A stretch of 64,000 bases of DNA from CAZLDI01 sp964558415 (GCA_964558415.1 CAZLDI010000004.1:1-64000); one strand, 5' to 3'; counted from the stretch's first letter, positions 33,319 to 42,438 are shown. Translations and numbers: made by a program. The notes: a model not told the origin generated them from the sequence alone.

Positions 33319-34432
33319 AAGGCGCTGGCGATCTGCGGGCCGCCAGTTGCTCACTCGCCGCCTTCATTCCATCCAGCACCGCCTGCGCCTCCGCGCCTGC
33401 CATTGGCCCTGGCTGCGCATAATCCTCAATTAGAGTCGGGACGAACTCCACGCCCACGAGCGTGTCGTCGTAGAAGGTGTACCGACCGATGACGCTGACG
33501 CGCGTCTCGTAACTCCACATCTGATCGAAGATGAAGTTCCCGTGCGCGTAGGCGATGAACTTCCCCTTGTACAACTCCGCTGCCTGCACCCAGTGCGGGT
33601 GGTTGCCGATGATCAGGTCCGCGCCGTTGTCGACCGCCAGGTGCGCGATCTCGATCGGGTCGTCAGGCGCGACGCCGCCCGCCGCCTGCGGCAGCGACAC
33701 GTACTCCGCGCCCCAGTGGAAGGAGACCGTCAAAACGTCCACTTGAGGCCGCAGCGCCGCGATCTGTGCCGCCATCGCCTTCCGGTCGATCGCTTCGCCG
33801 ACGCCGTTGAAAGCGAGGAAGCCGAACGTGAGGCCACGTACGCCGATCATCGCCGCTGATGTACGGTCCGCCCAGGCGATGTCGGCAGCATCGAGGTGCG
33901 CGATCGTCTCGTCGATTCCGGCGGCACCGTAGTTACCGGTGTGATTGTTCTCCAGCGTCACAACGTCCACGCCCGCTGCCTGGAGCGCGGCGGTGAACCC
34001 GGGCCGCCCGCAGAACACGAAGCCGGAGTCATGATACGGGCAGCTCGCGATGAGGGGCGCCTCAAGGTTGATCAGCGTGATGTCCCCGGTGGACGTGATG
34101 TCCCTGGTTGCCACGACTGGATACAGGAAATCGTCGCCGCGATTGCGAATCGTCACGTCCGTGTAGCGCGCCGGAATCACGTCGCCTGTGGCAATCAGTA
34201 CGCGGAGACGGGAAGGGTCGAGCCCCAGGACCGAGAGATCACGCGGCGGAAACACGTCTGCCAGGCCCAGCGCCCGCTGTGGCGTCGGCGATGGCGACGC
34301 CGCGGGCGACGGTGTGCGCCGAGGCGTGGAGGCGGGTGAAGGCGTTCGGCGGCCGTCCTGCGACTGACCATCGGCACACGATGGCCCGAGCACGGCGATG
34401 GCAATTAGCAAGGGCACAAAGAAGCTCTTCAT
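33305..34432 (-). CDS. CapA-like metallophosphatase-fold lipoprotein or secreted protein
   Basis: 375 residues from the ATG at 34432. A signal segment (FFVPLLIAIAVLGPSC) ends in a possible lipobox cysteine, then a Ser/Pro/Thr linker (about 30-50). The CapA/PgsA core follows: LIATGDVIPAR, INLEAPL, DVVTLENNHTGNYG, FGFLAFNGVG, SFHWGAEYV, IIGNHPHWVQ and AHGNFIFDQ. These metal-ligand motifs are intact. Family members act in poly-gamma-glutamate capsule work or as phosphoesterases; no pgsB/C is nearby. Faces out of the cell. Confidence 0.88.
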   Translation of the reverse strand: MKSFFVPLLIAIAVLGPSCADGQSQDGRRTPSPASTPRRTPSPAASPSPTPQRALGLADVFPPRDLSVLGLDPSRLRVLIATGDVIPARYTDVTIRNRGDDFLYPVVATRDITSTGDITLINLEAPLIASCPYHDSGFVFCGRPGFTAALQAAGVDVVTLENNHTGNYGAAGIDETIAHLDAADIAWADRTSAAMIGVRGLTFGFLAFNGVGEAIDRKAMAAQIAALRPQVDVLTVSFHWGAEYVSLPQAAGGVAPDDPIEIAHLAVDNGADLIIGNHPHWVQAAELYKGKFIAYAHGNFIFDQMWSYETRVSVIGRYTFYDDTLVGVEFVPTLIEDYAQPGPMAGAEAQAVLDGMKAASEQLAARRSPAPSSAP

Positions 34433-34537
34433 TACGCGGTCCACTATCAGATAACGCTCGTTGGGTCGCTCCGGCATCTCGCCGGACGCGTCACGGAGGC
34501 TGCTGTTGTATACTGTCGCCGTTTCAGGGAGAGCAAC

Positions 34538-35722
34538 ATGGAGTTCAGTTTTACCCGCGAAGAAGAGGCCTTCCGCCAGGAGATCCGGGGGTTTCTCCGC
34601 GACGAGATGCCGGACCAGGAGGGCGGTGTCCTCGGCGCGCTAGGGGAGGGCGGCGAAGAACGCTGGGCCGCGCAACTTGTCTTTCAGAAGAAGCTCGCCG
34701 CGAAGGGGTATCTGACGCTCGGCTGGCCGCAGGACCATGGGGGGATGGGCGCGTCACACATGATGCAGGTCATCTACAACGAGGAGATGACCTACCACCG
34801 CGCGCCCACGCAGCTCGGCGTTGGCCCTGACCGCGTGGGGCCGACGATTATCCTGTATGGCTCTGACGAGCAGAAAGCCCGGTACCTGCCGGGCATCACG
34901 GCGGCCGAAGAGGTCTGGTGCCAGGGGTTCAGCGAGCCCGGCGCGGGGTCGGACCTCGCCTCACTGGAGACGAGAGCCGTGGCGGATGCAGACGAGTTCG
35001 TCGTCAACGGGCAGAAGATCTGGACGTCGTTCGCGCACAAAGCGGACTACTGCATCCTGCTGGCCCGCACCGACCAGGACGCCCCGAAACACAAGGGGAT
35101 CAGCTACTTCATCCTGGACATGAAGACGCCCGGTATCGAGATCCGGCCGCTGGTCGACATGCTGGGTCGCCACACGTTCAACCAGCTCTTCTTCGAGAAC
35201 GTGCGCATCCCGCGCGACTGTCTGATGGGCGAACTGAATCGCGGCTGGTACGTCGCCGCCGCCACGCTGGACTTCGAACGATCAGGAATCAACCGCGTGG
35301 TCGCGGGCTATCGAACGCTCGAGGAGCTGCTGGAGTGGGCGGCGCAGGCTAGTCGCAACGGCGGGCGTGTCATCGAAGAAGGGCCGGTCCGCAACAAGCT
35401 GGCCGAACTGGCAATCGAGTTCCAGACCGGACGGATGCTGGCCTATCGAGTCGCCTCGATGCAGGCGAAGGGGCAGATACCAAACGCGGAGGCTTCGATG
35501 TCCAAGCTGTTCGGCTCGGAGCTACAACAGCGACTGGGGGGTGCGGGGATGCAGATCCTGGGCACGGCGGGGATGCTGGAGCCGGGCAGTGGCTGGGCGC
35601 CGCTGGGCGGGCGCCTTGAGCAGTATTACCTGTTCGCCGCCGCGCTGACCGTTGCGGCCGGCACCAGTGAGATTCAGCGCGGCATCATAGCCGGGCGCGG
35701 CCTGTCGCTGCCGCGCGGTTAA
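34538..35722 (+). CDS. Acyl-CoA dehydrogenase
   Basis: 394 residues, standard for the FAD family. FSFTREEEAFRQEIRGFL opening, WCQGFSEPGAGSDLASLET (FAD binding), GQKIWTSFAHKADY, and the C-terminal GTSEIQRGIIAGRGLSLPRG. The residue at the usual catalytic glutamate region is not clear, as in many ACAD10/11-like or FadE-type members. TATACT at 34509-34514 and GGGAGAG before the ATG. Oxidises an acyl-CoA at alpha-beta; passes electrons to ETF. Confidence 0.94.
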   Translation: MEFSFTREEEAFRQEIRGFLRDEMPDQEGGVLGALGEGGEERWAAQLVFQKKLAAKGYLTLGWPQDHGGMGASHMMQVIYNEEMTYHRAPTQLGVGPDRVGPTIILYGSDEQKARYLPGITAAEEVWCQGFSEPGAGSDLASLETRAVADADEFVVNGQKIWTSFAHKADYCILLARTDQDAPKHKGISYFILDMKTPGIEIRPLVDMLGRHTFNQLFFENVRIPRDCLMGELNRGWYVAAATLDFERSGINRVVAGYRTLEELLEWAAQASRNGGRVIEEGPVRNKLAELAIEFQTGRMLAYRVASMQAKGQIPNAEASMSKLFGSELQQRLGGAGMQILGTAGMLEPGSGWAPLGGRLEQYYLFAAALTVAAGTSEIQRGIIAGRGLSLPRG

Positions 35723-35735
35723 TCAAAGTTCTCGC

Positions 35736-36302
35736 GTGGGCGCTGCATACCCGGACACGCCACCTGCGGATCAGCAACAAAGACGAGCGCGTGCCTACCA
35801 GTACATCTTCGCGGTGGCCCTGGCCGCTGTCGGCGGGCTCATGGGCATCGCCGGGGCGTTCGTCGAGGAATCTCAGAGCCTCAACTTCCTCCTGGTACTT
35901 GTGATCGGCGCGCCGGTTATCGAAGAGGCGCTCAAACCGACGGGTGTATACATCGCACTCATCCGCTGGCCCCAAGCGCTAAGGAGCCAGGTCTTTACTG
36001 CTCTGCTGGCCGCACTCGGTGGTCTCGTCTTCGGGATCATCGAAAGCATCGTTTATGTGACGGTCTACGTGGACGATCCTGAGGACTGGTTCGTCCTGTA
36101 CCGGTTTTCGGTGACCCTCGGACTGCACGCGGTAGCGAGCTACATAGTTGGACTCGGGATCAATTACGCTGTCATTGACTGGGCGCAGGGCCGTGCGCCA
36201 TTGCCCAGGGCGAGCCGCAACTTCTACATCGCCGGCGTGGCCCTGCATGCTGTGTACAATACCGTAGCCCTGGGACTTGGCATCGCCGGCGTGTTCGACT
36301 GA
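35736..36302 (+). CDS. PrsW-like intramembrane glutamic protease
   Basis: 188 residues with about five or six hydrophobic helices. The PrsW/CPBP motifs are visible: E63-E64-x2-K in PVIEEALKPTG, E103 in FGIIESIVYV, H131 in LGLHAVASY and H171 with N in LHAVYNTVAL. Membrane protease family including PrsW, which cleaves an anti-sigma factor; target here unknown. GTG start 13 nt after the acyl-CoA dehydrogenase; the exact start is uncertain because no ribosome site is evident. Confidence 0.85.
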   Translation: MGAAYPDTPPADQQQRRARAYQYIFAVALAAVGGLMGIAGAFVEESQSLNFLLVLVIGAPVIEEALKPTGVYIALIRWPQALRSQVFTALLAALGGLVFGIIESIVYVTVYVDDPEDWFVLYRFSVTLGLHAVASYIVGLGINYAVIDWAQGRAPLPRASRNFYIAGVALHAVYNTVALGLGIAGVFD

Positions 36303-36323
36303 GTTTCCGGGAGGAGGATAGTG

Positions 36324-36806
36324 ATGGATATCGAGACGATCAGACGGCACTGCGCCATCTGTGGAGTAGACACGGAGATGCCCAGGGACACGCTGGGAGG
36401 GATGGCCATCGCGCCGGCAATGATCGCGAAGGCGCTGAGCGAAGCCGGCCTGGCGGCCGCCGAAGGCTGGTCCGCAGGGGAAGTAGCGGTCCATCTGGCG
36501 GACACCGAGGTGGTTACAGGCTGGCGCATTCGCCAGACGCTGGCTGAAGACACGCCCGAACTGCAGCCCTACGACCAGGAGAAGTGGGCGGCCGCGCTGC
36601 ACTACCGACAGCGAGACGCCACCGCAGCGCTCGAAGCCTTTTCCGCGGCACGTCGTGCGAATCTGGAGATCTTGCGGCTGCTGACGGACGAGGACTGGGA
36701 GCGCACCTACATTCAGCCTGAATATGGCCGGATGACGCTACGAGCGCTGATTCGCCACAAGTCGGACCACGACCTGGCGCACCTCAAGCAGATACGTGGG
36801 GTGTAA
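36324..36806 (+). CDS. DinB family protein
   Basis: 160 residues from the ATG at 36324 with GGAGGAGG upstream (a GTG one codon earlier is possible). Four-helix DinB/YfiT bundle with metal-ligand histidines in HLADTEVV, and in the C-terminal HKSDHDLAHLKQI (H..H). Often thiol transferases or of unknown role. One of four DinB genes in the window; this one is intact. Confidence 0.88.
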   Translation: MDIETIRRHCAICGVDTEMPRDTLGGMAIAPAMIAKALSEAGLAAAEGWSAGEVAVHLADTEVVTGWRIRQTLAEDTPELQPYDQEKWAAALHYRQRDATAALEAFSAARRANLEILRLLTDEDWERTYIQPEYGRMTLRALIRHKSDHDLAHLKQIRGV

Positions 36807-36816
36807 CAGCGCGAGC

Positions 36817-37911
36817 CTAAGCCTCGCGCAGGCGCCGGAACTCCTCGCCGATGATCCGCCAGACGACATCCGGCCGCGCGCAGCGAATCTGCGACATCGA
36901 CTCGGTCGCACGAAAGCTCCACGCCGCGACATGAGTGGCGCCCACGTCCTCGGCCACACGCAGTCCGGTCCTCAACTCCTCCTCACGCCCGTCAGGCACG
37001 GAGAACGCCTGCACCCAGAGCTGCAGGCCGAGTTTGCGCCGCTGCGCGGCTTTCGCCGCAGCCTCGCTGAATGTATGCATGAATGGTTCCGCCTCGGTGC
37101 CGAACAGGTACCAGTACGGATCGCAACCGAAGACGTCGAGGTCCGGAATCGCCGCTGCTGACTCGAAGTCGGCGACACCGATGTGCATCATCGCTTCGAT
37201 CGCTCCCTCCGAAGCGTTCGTCAAGCGCCGCTCAAGCGCGCGCCGCAGCCGTTGCTCGGGCTCGGGGAAGCCATGCGCGCCGACATCGGTGGGTATCAGG
37301 CAGAGCGCGTTGCGCAGCCCCTGTTCGCGTCCGTGGCGGCATAGCTCCGTCAGCAGTTCGAGGAGCGACGCCTCTCTAAACGTGCGAACGTCCGGCGTGA
37401 ACTCCGACGGCATCGCGTGACCCAAGCGATCATGGAAGAGCTGGAGGCAGACCTGACATCGGCATGCCCACGCGCCCGAAAGGTCGCCCCGCCAGAGCGT
37501 CGCATAGAAGTGAGGCTCGTCCCAGAAGAGCACGTCCCCGCCCGCCGCTGCGCAGGCATCGATCCATCCCCGCAGGAACGCGCGGGTTTCCGGATGGTTC
37601 GGACACGCGGCACCGACGCGCCGACCGTCCGAAAGGACCTGCCACGTCTCCGGATGCTCCAGCGGAAAGCGCGTGAACGTCTCGCCTGAAAAGATCCCGG
37701 CCAGACCCCACGGGTCGTACCAGACTTCCAGCCCGGCGTCCTTGGTCGCCGTAGAGATATCGCCCATCGTGTCGCGGTAGTACGCGAGGTCGGTCTCGGT
37801 GAAGCATTGAACAACGTAGCTGCACCCGTGATCGGCCATCTCTCGCAGGTCCGGGCGCACTTGCCTAAGGTCGCGGGTGGAGAAGTAGCTCACGCCGGTC
37901 TGAATCGCCAC
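36817..37911 (-). CDS. Unknown protein, TIM-barrel-like
   Basis: 364 residues. I do not recognise a family. Alternating strand-helix segments look like a barrel: TGVSYFSTRD, YVVQCFTETD, AGLEVWYDPWG, GDVLFWDEPHFYATLW (acidic pair at a strand end, as in glycosidase-like folds), LDVFGCDPYWYLFG and HVAAWSFRATE. A Cys triplet CRCQVC lies near residues 149-154. No signal peptide. Cytoplasmic glycoside-hydrolase-like barrel is a guess. Confidence 0.6.
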   Translation of the reverse strand: MAIQTGVSYFSTRDLRQVRPDLREMADHGCSYVVQCFTETDLAYYRDTMGDISTATKDAGLEVWYDPWGLAGIFSGETFTRFPLEHPETWQVLSDGRRVGAACPNHPETRAFLRGWIDACAAAGGDVLFWDEPHFYATLWRGDLSGAWACRCQVCLQLFHDRLGHAMPSEFTPDVRTFREASLLELLTELCRHGREQGLRNALCLIPTDVGAHGFPEPEQRLRRALERRLTNASEGAIEAMMHIGVADFESAAAIPDLDVFGCDPYWYLFGTEAEPFMHTFSEAAAKAAQRRKLGLQLWVQAFSVPDGREEELRTGLRVAEDVGATHVAAWSFRATESMSQIRCARPDVVWRIIGEEFRRLREA

Positions 37912-37979
37912 GGCTCATCACAATAGCAGCATCTGCACCATCGAAGCTATCCGGTGCACGGAATATGATGGGCGGCACT

Positions 37980-38681
37980 ATGTCCGCGCGCCCCGAACCG
38001 GCCGGCGACCCGATCAACGCTTTCTTTCGCGCGGCGTTGCTTATCGGCGGTGAGGCGACCCGTCTCTACCTGGTGCGGCACGCGCAGTCCCAGGGCAACA
38101 CCGGGGAGGACCTGACGAGCGGCGATCCGGATCTGACCGATGTGGGCCGTGAGCACGCCAGACGGCTGGGAGTGCGCTTGGCAGGCCAGCGGCTTGACGC
38201 CGTGTACGCCAGCCCCCTGCGGCGAACGCAGCAGACGGCAGCTGCCATCGCCGACCCCGCTGGACTCGGCGTGATGTCCAAGGCGGACCTCAGGGAAGTG
38301 GATTTGGGACAAGCCGACTTCGATATCCGTCTACTGCCGGCCCGGGAGCAGACCGCCGTCGCGGAGCGCATCATCTCAGAAGGGACGTGGGATGCCTTTC
38401 CCGGCAGCGAAGGCAGCGTGAACGCCCGTAGGCGTGTACGCGCAGCGGTCGACGAGATCGTCGCCGCGAACGAAGGAAAGCGCGTGGCGATCGTCACCCA
38501 CGCGGGATTTATCCAGACGTATGTCAGCCTGGTCCTGGGTCTAGAACGCGACTACGCGTTTTATCCCTTCAACGCCAGCATCACGTCGATCCGCGCGAAG
38601 GGAGACCGGCGGATCCTCTGGCGCCTGAACGACATCGCCCATCTGGAGGGCATGGCGACAGGATTCGGCGGAATATCGTAG
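37980..38681 (+). CDS. Histidine phosphatase superfamily protein (phosphoglycerate mutase-like)
   Basis: 233 residues from the ATG at 37980; an ATG at 37965 gives five more. RHG motif LVRHAQSQGN carries the phospho-histidine; YASPLRRTQQTA and VTHAGFIQTY complete the branch-1 set. TATGAT (37963-37968) overlaps the upstream ATG, which favours the 37980 start and a very short leader. Acts on phosphoesters in the cytoplasm; substrate unknown. Confidence 0.88.
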   Translation: MSARPEPAGDPINAFFRAALLIGGEATRLYLVRHAQSQGNTGEDLTSGDPDLTDVGREHARRLGVRLAGQRLDAVYASPLRRTQQTAAAIADPAGLGVMSKADLREVDLGQADFDIRLLPAREQTAVAERIISEGTWDAFPGSEGSVNARRRVRAAVDEIVAANEGKRVAIVTHAGFIQTYVSLVLGLERDYAFYPFNASITSIRAKGDRRILWRLNDIAHLEGMATGFGGIS

Positions 38682-38694
38682 GCGTGGAGCCGGT

Positions 38695-38913
38695 CTAGTA
38701 CTCGAACGAAGGGGCGACGGTCGCGCGAGTGGCGCGCACGCTCTGAGTCCGGTACACGCGAATGTTCTCCGCGGGCACCCCCTGGTCACGAAGTCCCTGC
38801 GCGTAGGCCTGGGCCGTCCAGGTGTCCGGCCAGATCATTCGCGAGATGTCGTCCCCCTGGAGCACAACCACGACGAACTGCGCGTCGGTTTGGCGATCCG
38901 TTTCTGTCATCAC
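38695..38913 (-). CDS. Small protein, unknown
   Basis: 72 residues, GTG start with an ATG at the next codon. A FVVVVLQGDDISRMIWPDTWTAQ opening and a helix suggest a small alpha-beta fold. No family recognised. Lies alone on the minus strand between the histidine phosphatase and the enolase-superfamily gene. Confidence 0.5.
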   Translation of the reverse strand: MMTETDRQTDAQFVVVVLQGDDISRMIWPDTWTAQAYAQGLRDQGVPAENIRVYRTQSVRATRATVAPSFEY

Positions 38914-38987
38914 ATCACAAGACTACAGTTACCAGGTTACGAGATGGGTAAACGCCGGCGCCCAAGTCAGTGAAGGATCGGTAAAGT

Positions 38988-40121
38988 CTAGACCAACTGA
39001 CCCCGCTCTGGCACCTCGTAGCGATCGAGCTTCTCCTCATCTAGCTCAATCCCCAAGCCGGGGCCCTGTGGCAGCTGCACGTATCCCTCGGAGTCAATAC
39101 GCAAAGGCTCCTTGAAGATGAAATCGCGGTCCTCCGGCATCCAGTTCGGTGGGTCGTAAGGGAATTCGATGTACGGGACACGTTCCCCGGCCGCTGCGCA
39201 GTGCAGATTGGCGACCATGCCGATGCCGTTGGTCCATGTGTGCGGAGTGAAGACCTTGCCCGCACTCTGCACCATCGCGGCGATCTTGCGGGTCGTAGAG
39301 ATGCCCCCGATGAACGTGCAGTCCGGTTGGTAGACGTCGAAGCAGCCCTTCTCCAGATAGATCCTGATCTCTTCCGGGCCGCGGTTCAGCTCACCGCCCG
39401 CCAGCCGCAGGGTAGTCAGCCGGGACCGCAGTTCCGCGAGCCCTTCGTAGTCGTAGGCGTCCAGCGGTTCCTCCAACCAGTACACGCCGTAGTCCTCCAT
39501 CGCCTTTGCGGCGTAAATCGCTGTCTTGAGGTCCCAGCGGTGGGGCTGCCGGTCAGGTACAATGCGCCAACCCCAGTTGGCGTCCACCATGATATCGATG
39601 TCGTTGCCGACGGACTTACGCACCGCCGCCAGAGTCTTGATGTCGTCGCGCACGTCCGGGCTGTGAAAGCGCAGCTTCATTGCCTTGAATCCCGCTGCCA
39701 CCGTTTGCTGAGCCGCGTCTACCCGCGGGCCGGTCGTTCGGCACTCGCCGCTGGAGGCGTACGCCTTGAGCTTCGACGAACCGCCGCCCAACAGCTTGTA
39801 GATCGGTTGGCCCGTCGCTTTGCCGATGATGTCCCACAAAGCGATCTCGACCGGCCACGGTCGCCCGACGAAGAACGCCATGGAGCGGAGATTCGCCACG
39901 TGCTGCTCGATGTCGAACGGGTCCTGCCCAGCAAGAAACAGACCCGCCACCTCCCAGCGCACGGGCACGCCGCCCGAGCCGATGCCGACGATACCCTCGT
40001 CAGTGTGCACCTCAACCATGTGGATGCGTGCGTTAACGGTCGGAAGCGGCTGCCACGTTGGATGGAAGGGTTTCGGCATCGGATATTCGAAGAGACGGAC
40101 CTTGACCTGAGTGATCTTCAT
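38988..40121 (-). CDS. Enolase superfamily enzyme (mandelate racemase/muconate lactonizing type)
   Basis: 377 residues. N-terminal capping domain (ITQVKVRLFEYPMP), then a barrel with metal ligands Asp in MVDANWGW, Glu in YWLEEPLD and Glu in AGGELNRG; K-x-R base motif in KAMKLRFH; and TPHTW histidine on a late strand as in mandelate-racemase-like enzymes. Likely dehydrates or racemises a sugar acid or hydroxy acid. AAGGAG precedes the ATG. Downstream of the GrdB-like selenoprotein on the same strand, about 130 bp away. Confidence 0.92.
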   Translation of the reverse strand: MKITQVKVRLFEYPMPKPFHPTWQPLPTVNARIHMVEVHTDEGIVGIGSGGVPVRWEVAGLFLAGQDPFDIEQHVANLRSMAFFVGRPWPVEIALWDIIGKATGQPIYKLLGGGSSKLKAYASSGECRTTGPRVDAAQQTVAAGFKAMKLRFHSPDVRDDIKTLAAVRKSVGNDIDIMVDANWGWRIVPDRQPHRWDLKTAIYAAKAMEDYGVYWLEEPLDAYDYEGLAELRSRLTTLRLAGGELNRGPEEIRIYLEKGCFDVYQPDCTFIGGISTTRKIAAMVQSAGKVFTPHTWTNGIGMVANLHCAAAGERVPYIEFPYDPPNWMPEDRDFIFKEPLRIDSEGYVQLPQGPGLGIELDEEKLDRYEVPERGQLV

Positions 40122-40252
40122 GGGCGGCTCCTTGGTCTTCGCAGATCGTATGGAATGGCCGAGCGCGGGTCAAACCTGTCAGGGGATGAGGAAGGCACTA
40201 ACGGATCGGCCTCCGCCGCGCCTCTTGCCCAGGGGCGCCGCTGTGGTCGCAC

Positions 40253-41182
40253 CTAACCCTTCGACGACTCCAGCTTGGCCTTGAACACCGCCTTCTGGGT
40301 ATCGAATTCCTCGCGCGCTTTCGCGATTTGCTCGGGCGTCAGGTCCAGGCGGTAGAAGTCCTCCTTCCACAACGAGTCTTCGGACCAACGGTAAGGCGAT
40401 TGCACCGTCGTACGAGGCGCGCGCGCCGCTTCAAGCAGGTCGAGCGCCATCGCGACCAAGCCTCGTTGGCTTTCCAGATCGCCCGGCTTCCCGCAGGAGT
40501 TCCCCAGCGGGAAGTCGCTGAAGAGGAATCGGGCAACACCGGCGTGCTCGACAATGTCGCGGGCGCAGCCCATCACCACCGTGGGGATGCCGTTTGCTTC
40601 GAGGTGGCGGGCAGTCAGACTCACGGTCTGGTGGCAAACCGGTCAGGTCGCAACCAAAATCGCCACATCTATGCCATCCTCACGGCACATGTCGAGAATT
40701 TTCGGGGCGTCGCGTTCGGTGGTAAGACGCCGACTGCGGAGCGTGGGTACTGCGTAGAACCGGCTGTTGAGCCCACCCATTCGCCCGGCGGCCGCCGCTT
40801 CCTTGAGCCGCTGGAGGGGAAAGTAAGAGTTGATATCTTCGGCTGAGGTGTGCTTGCGATCGTAGCCGAGGTGGGCGATCCGGAGGTCCGGCGAGGAGTC
40901 GATGGGCATGCTGTAGACCTCGGTGAACTTCGCCGAAGCGTTATAGGGAGCCCATGGACCCTGGTCGCCGGCGTCCGGCTTGAAAGGCGCAGCAGTGGTG
41001 ATCAGGCCCACATGGCTGCGAGTCAGAGGCCTGGTCAAGGCTACGAATGGCACGTCCCGGTTCTGCGCCCAGCGGTACGGGTTGTCGTAGCCCAGAGCCA
41101 GGTAATAGGCGCGGGAACGGTCGATGTAGCGAATAGGCAGGTCAAGGACGGCTTCGATTGGTTTCCCGGAAAGCTGGACCAT
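40253..41182 (-). CDS. GrdB/PrdB-family reductase selenoprotein (in-frame UGA = selenocysteine)
   Basis: 309 residues read through one TGA at 40645-40643. It decodes as Sec180 in a UPVCHQT motif (Sec-x2-Cys183), preceded by GIDVAILVAT and followed by the family's FPLGNSCGKPGD block. Members of the glycine/sarcosine/betaine reductase selenoprotein B family and D-proline reductase carry this UxxC site. The stretch of 12 bases after TGA leads into a CAGAC-CGTGA-GTCTG hairpin (40630-40616), the expected place of a bacterial SECIS. The start ATG at 41182 has GGAGG upstream; -10 TATATT at 41212-41207. An Sfr/Stickland role is not implied: no grdA/C/E neighbours. Two separate genes is the wrong reading. 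Confidence 0.87.
40616..40630 (-). promoter_or_regulatory. SECIS-like hairpin after the UGA codon
   Basis: On the minus strand CAGAC (40630-40626), loop CGTGA, GTCTG (40620-40616): a 5-bp perfect stem with a G- and U-containing loop, 12 nt after the UGA. In the E. coli formate dehydrogenase SECIS the loop lies about 17-22 nt after UGA, as here. A competing GGTTTG/CAGACC pairing exists. Confidence 0.65.
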
Positions 41183-41280
41183 CAGCGCAACCTCCGTGCG
41201 ACAACAAATATACTGCAGGCAGGCGGGTCAGACTAATCCGCTAAAGTAGCGCGAACAGGTTAAAAGAAGGAGACCGTCTC

Positions 41281-42396
41281 ATGCCCGGACCACTGGATGG
41301 CATCCGCGTTCTGGACTTCACGATCGCCCAGCAGGGCCCGTACGCGACGCTCCTGCTGGCGGATATGGGAGCGGAGGTGATTAAGGTGGAACGCCCCGAC
41401 TGGGGAGAAGTCGGACGCCTCCTGGGCAAAGCCTATTTCCTGGCGATCAACCGGGGGAAGAAGAGCCTGGCCCTGGACGTGACCACGGAAGCAGGGAGGG
41501 ACACGGCGCTCCGCCTCGCCCGCGGGTGCGACGTAGTGGCGCACAACTTCCGGCCGGGGGTGATGGAGAGGCTTGGCCTCGGCTACGACGCGTTCCGCGC
41601 CGAAAACTCGGGCATCGTCTACGCCGGTGCGTCCGCCTTCGGGACCAGGGGGCCGATGGGCAAGAAGCCCGGGAACGACATCCTCGCGCAGGCGATGAGC
41701 GGCCTTATGAGCGTCACCGGCGAGACTGAAGCGCCGAACGCCGCCGGGGCGGCCATTGCTGACCACGTTGGGGCGTTGACCTTCGCGCTTGGCATCGTCT
41801 CTGCTCTTGTCTGTCGTGAGCGAACCGGCATCGGACAGCAGGTCGAGACATCTCTGCTGGGAAGCATGCTCGCAGCCCAATCGTGGGAGCTTACCAGCTT
41901 CATGATGTCCGGTCAGAAGCTACCCAAGGCGGGCCGCGGACATACGCACCTCTTCTGGCAGTGGTACACCTATCGCACCGCCGATGGCTGGCTGGCCATC
42001 GGCGGTGTGGACCCGTCACGCTGGCCGGCGTTCTGCCGCGCGATCGATGCTCCGGAACTCGAAACGGACGAGAAATGGGACGGCCCGGGGAAGCGTATAC
42101 GTGACCGCGACGAGCTAAACGCGCTCCTGGACGGGCACCTCTCGACGCGAGCGACCGCGGCGTGGCTTCCGGCGCTCGAGGCGGCCGACATCTTCTGCGC
42201 GCCGGTGCTGGACTACGAACAGGTGGCGCGTGACGAGCAGGTTGCCGCTAACGAATACCTGGCGACGATGGACCATCCGCGAATGGGCCAAACGCGCGTA
42301 GTCTCGTGCCCGATAACCTTCAGCGAGACGCCCGTAGGCCCGCCGGTCCCGGAGCCCGAACTGGGCGAGCACACGGAAGAGGTGCTGCGCCTGTAG
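41281..42396 (+). CDS. Type III CoA-transferase (CaiB/BaiF)
   Basis: 371 residues. GPLDGIRVLDFTIAQQGPYA opening, MGAEVIKVERPDWGE and GKKSLALDV are typical; the catalytic-Asp segment reads GIGQQVETSLLG, with Glu in place of Asp. C-terminal ILDYEQV-like block (VLDYEQVARDEQ) and ELGEHTEEVL are normal. AAGGAG precedes the ATG. Not obviously paired: the next gene is another CoA-transferase, but on the other strand and convergent. Confidence 0.93.
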   Translation: MPGPLDGIRVLDFTIAQQGPYATLLLADMGAEVIKVERPDWGEVGRLLGKAYFLAINRGKKSLALDVTTEAGRDTALRLARGCDVVAHNFRPGVMERLGLGYDAFRAENSGIVYAGASAFGTRGPMGKKPGNDILAQAMSGLMSVTGETEAPNAAGAAIADHVGALTFALGIVSALVCRERTGIGQQVETSLLGSMLAAQSWELTSFMMSGQKLPKAGRGHTHLFWQWYTYRTADGWLAIGGVDPSRWPAFCRAIDAPELETDEKWDGPGKRIRDRDELNALLDGHLSTRATAAWLPALEAADIFCAPVLDYEQVARDEQVAANEYLATMDHPRMGQTRVVSCPITFSETPVGPPVPEPELGEHTEEVLRL

Positions 42397-42438
42397 AGCT
42401 ATGGAAATGGCGAGACGGGGCGGCTGAACAACTCGCCT

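Noticed and set aside
39201..40256. A 351-codon open frame antisense to the enolase-superfamily gene
   Set aside because: Antisense shadow; no recognisable domains.
40253..40624. A separate gene of 123 residues starting at a GTG
   Set aside because: It begins just after the Sec codon and continues the GrdB family sequence; it is the second half of one selenoprotein.
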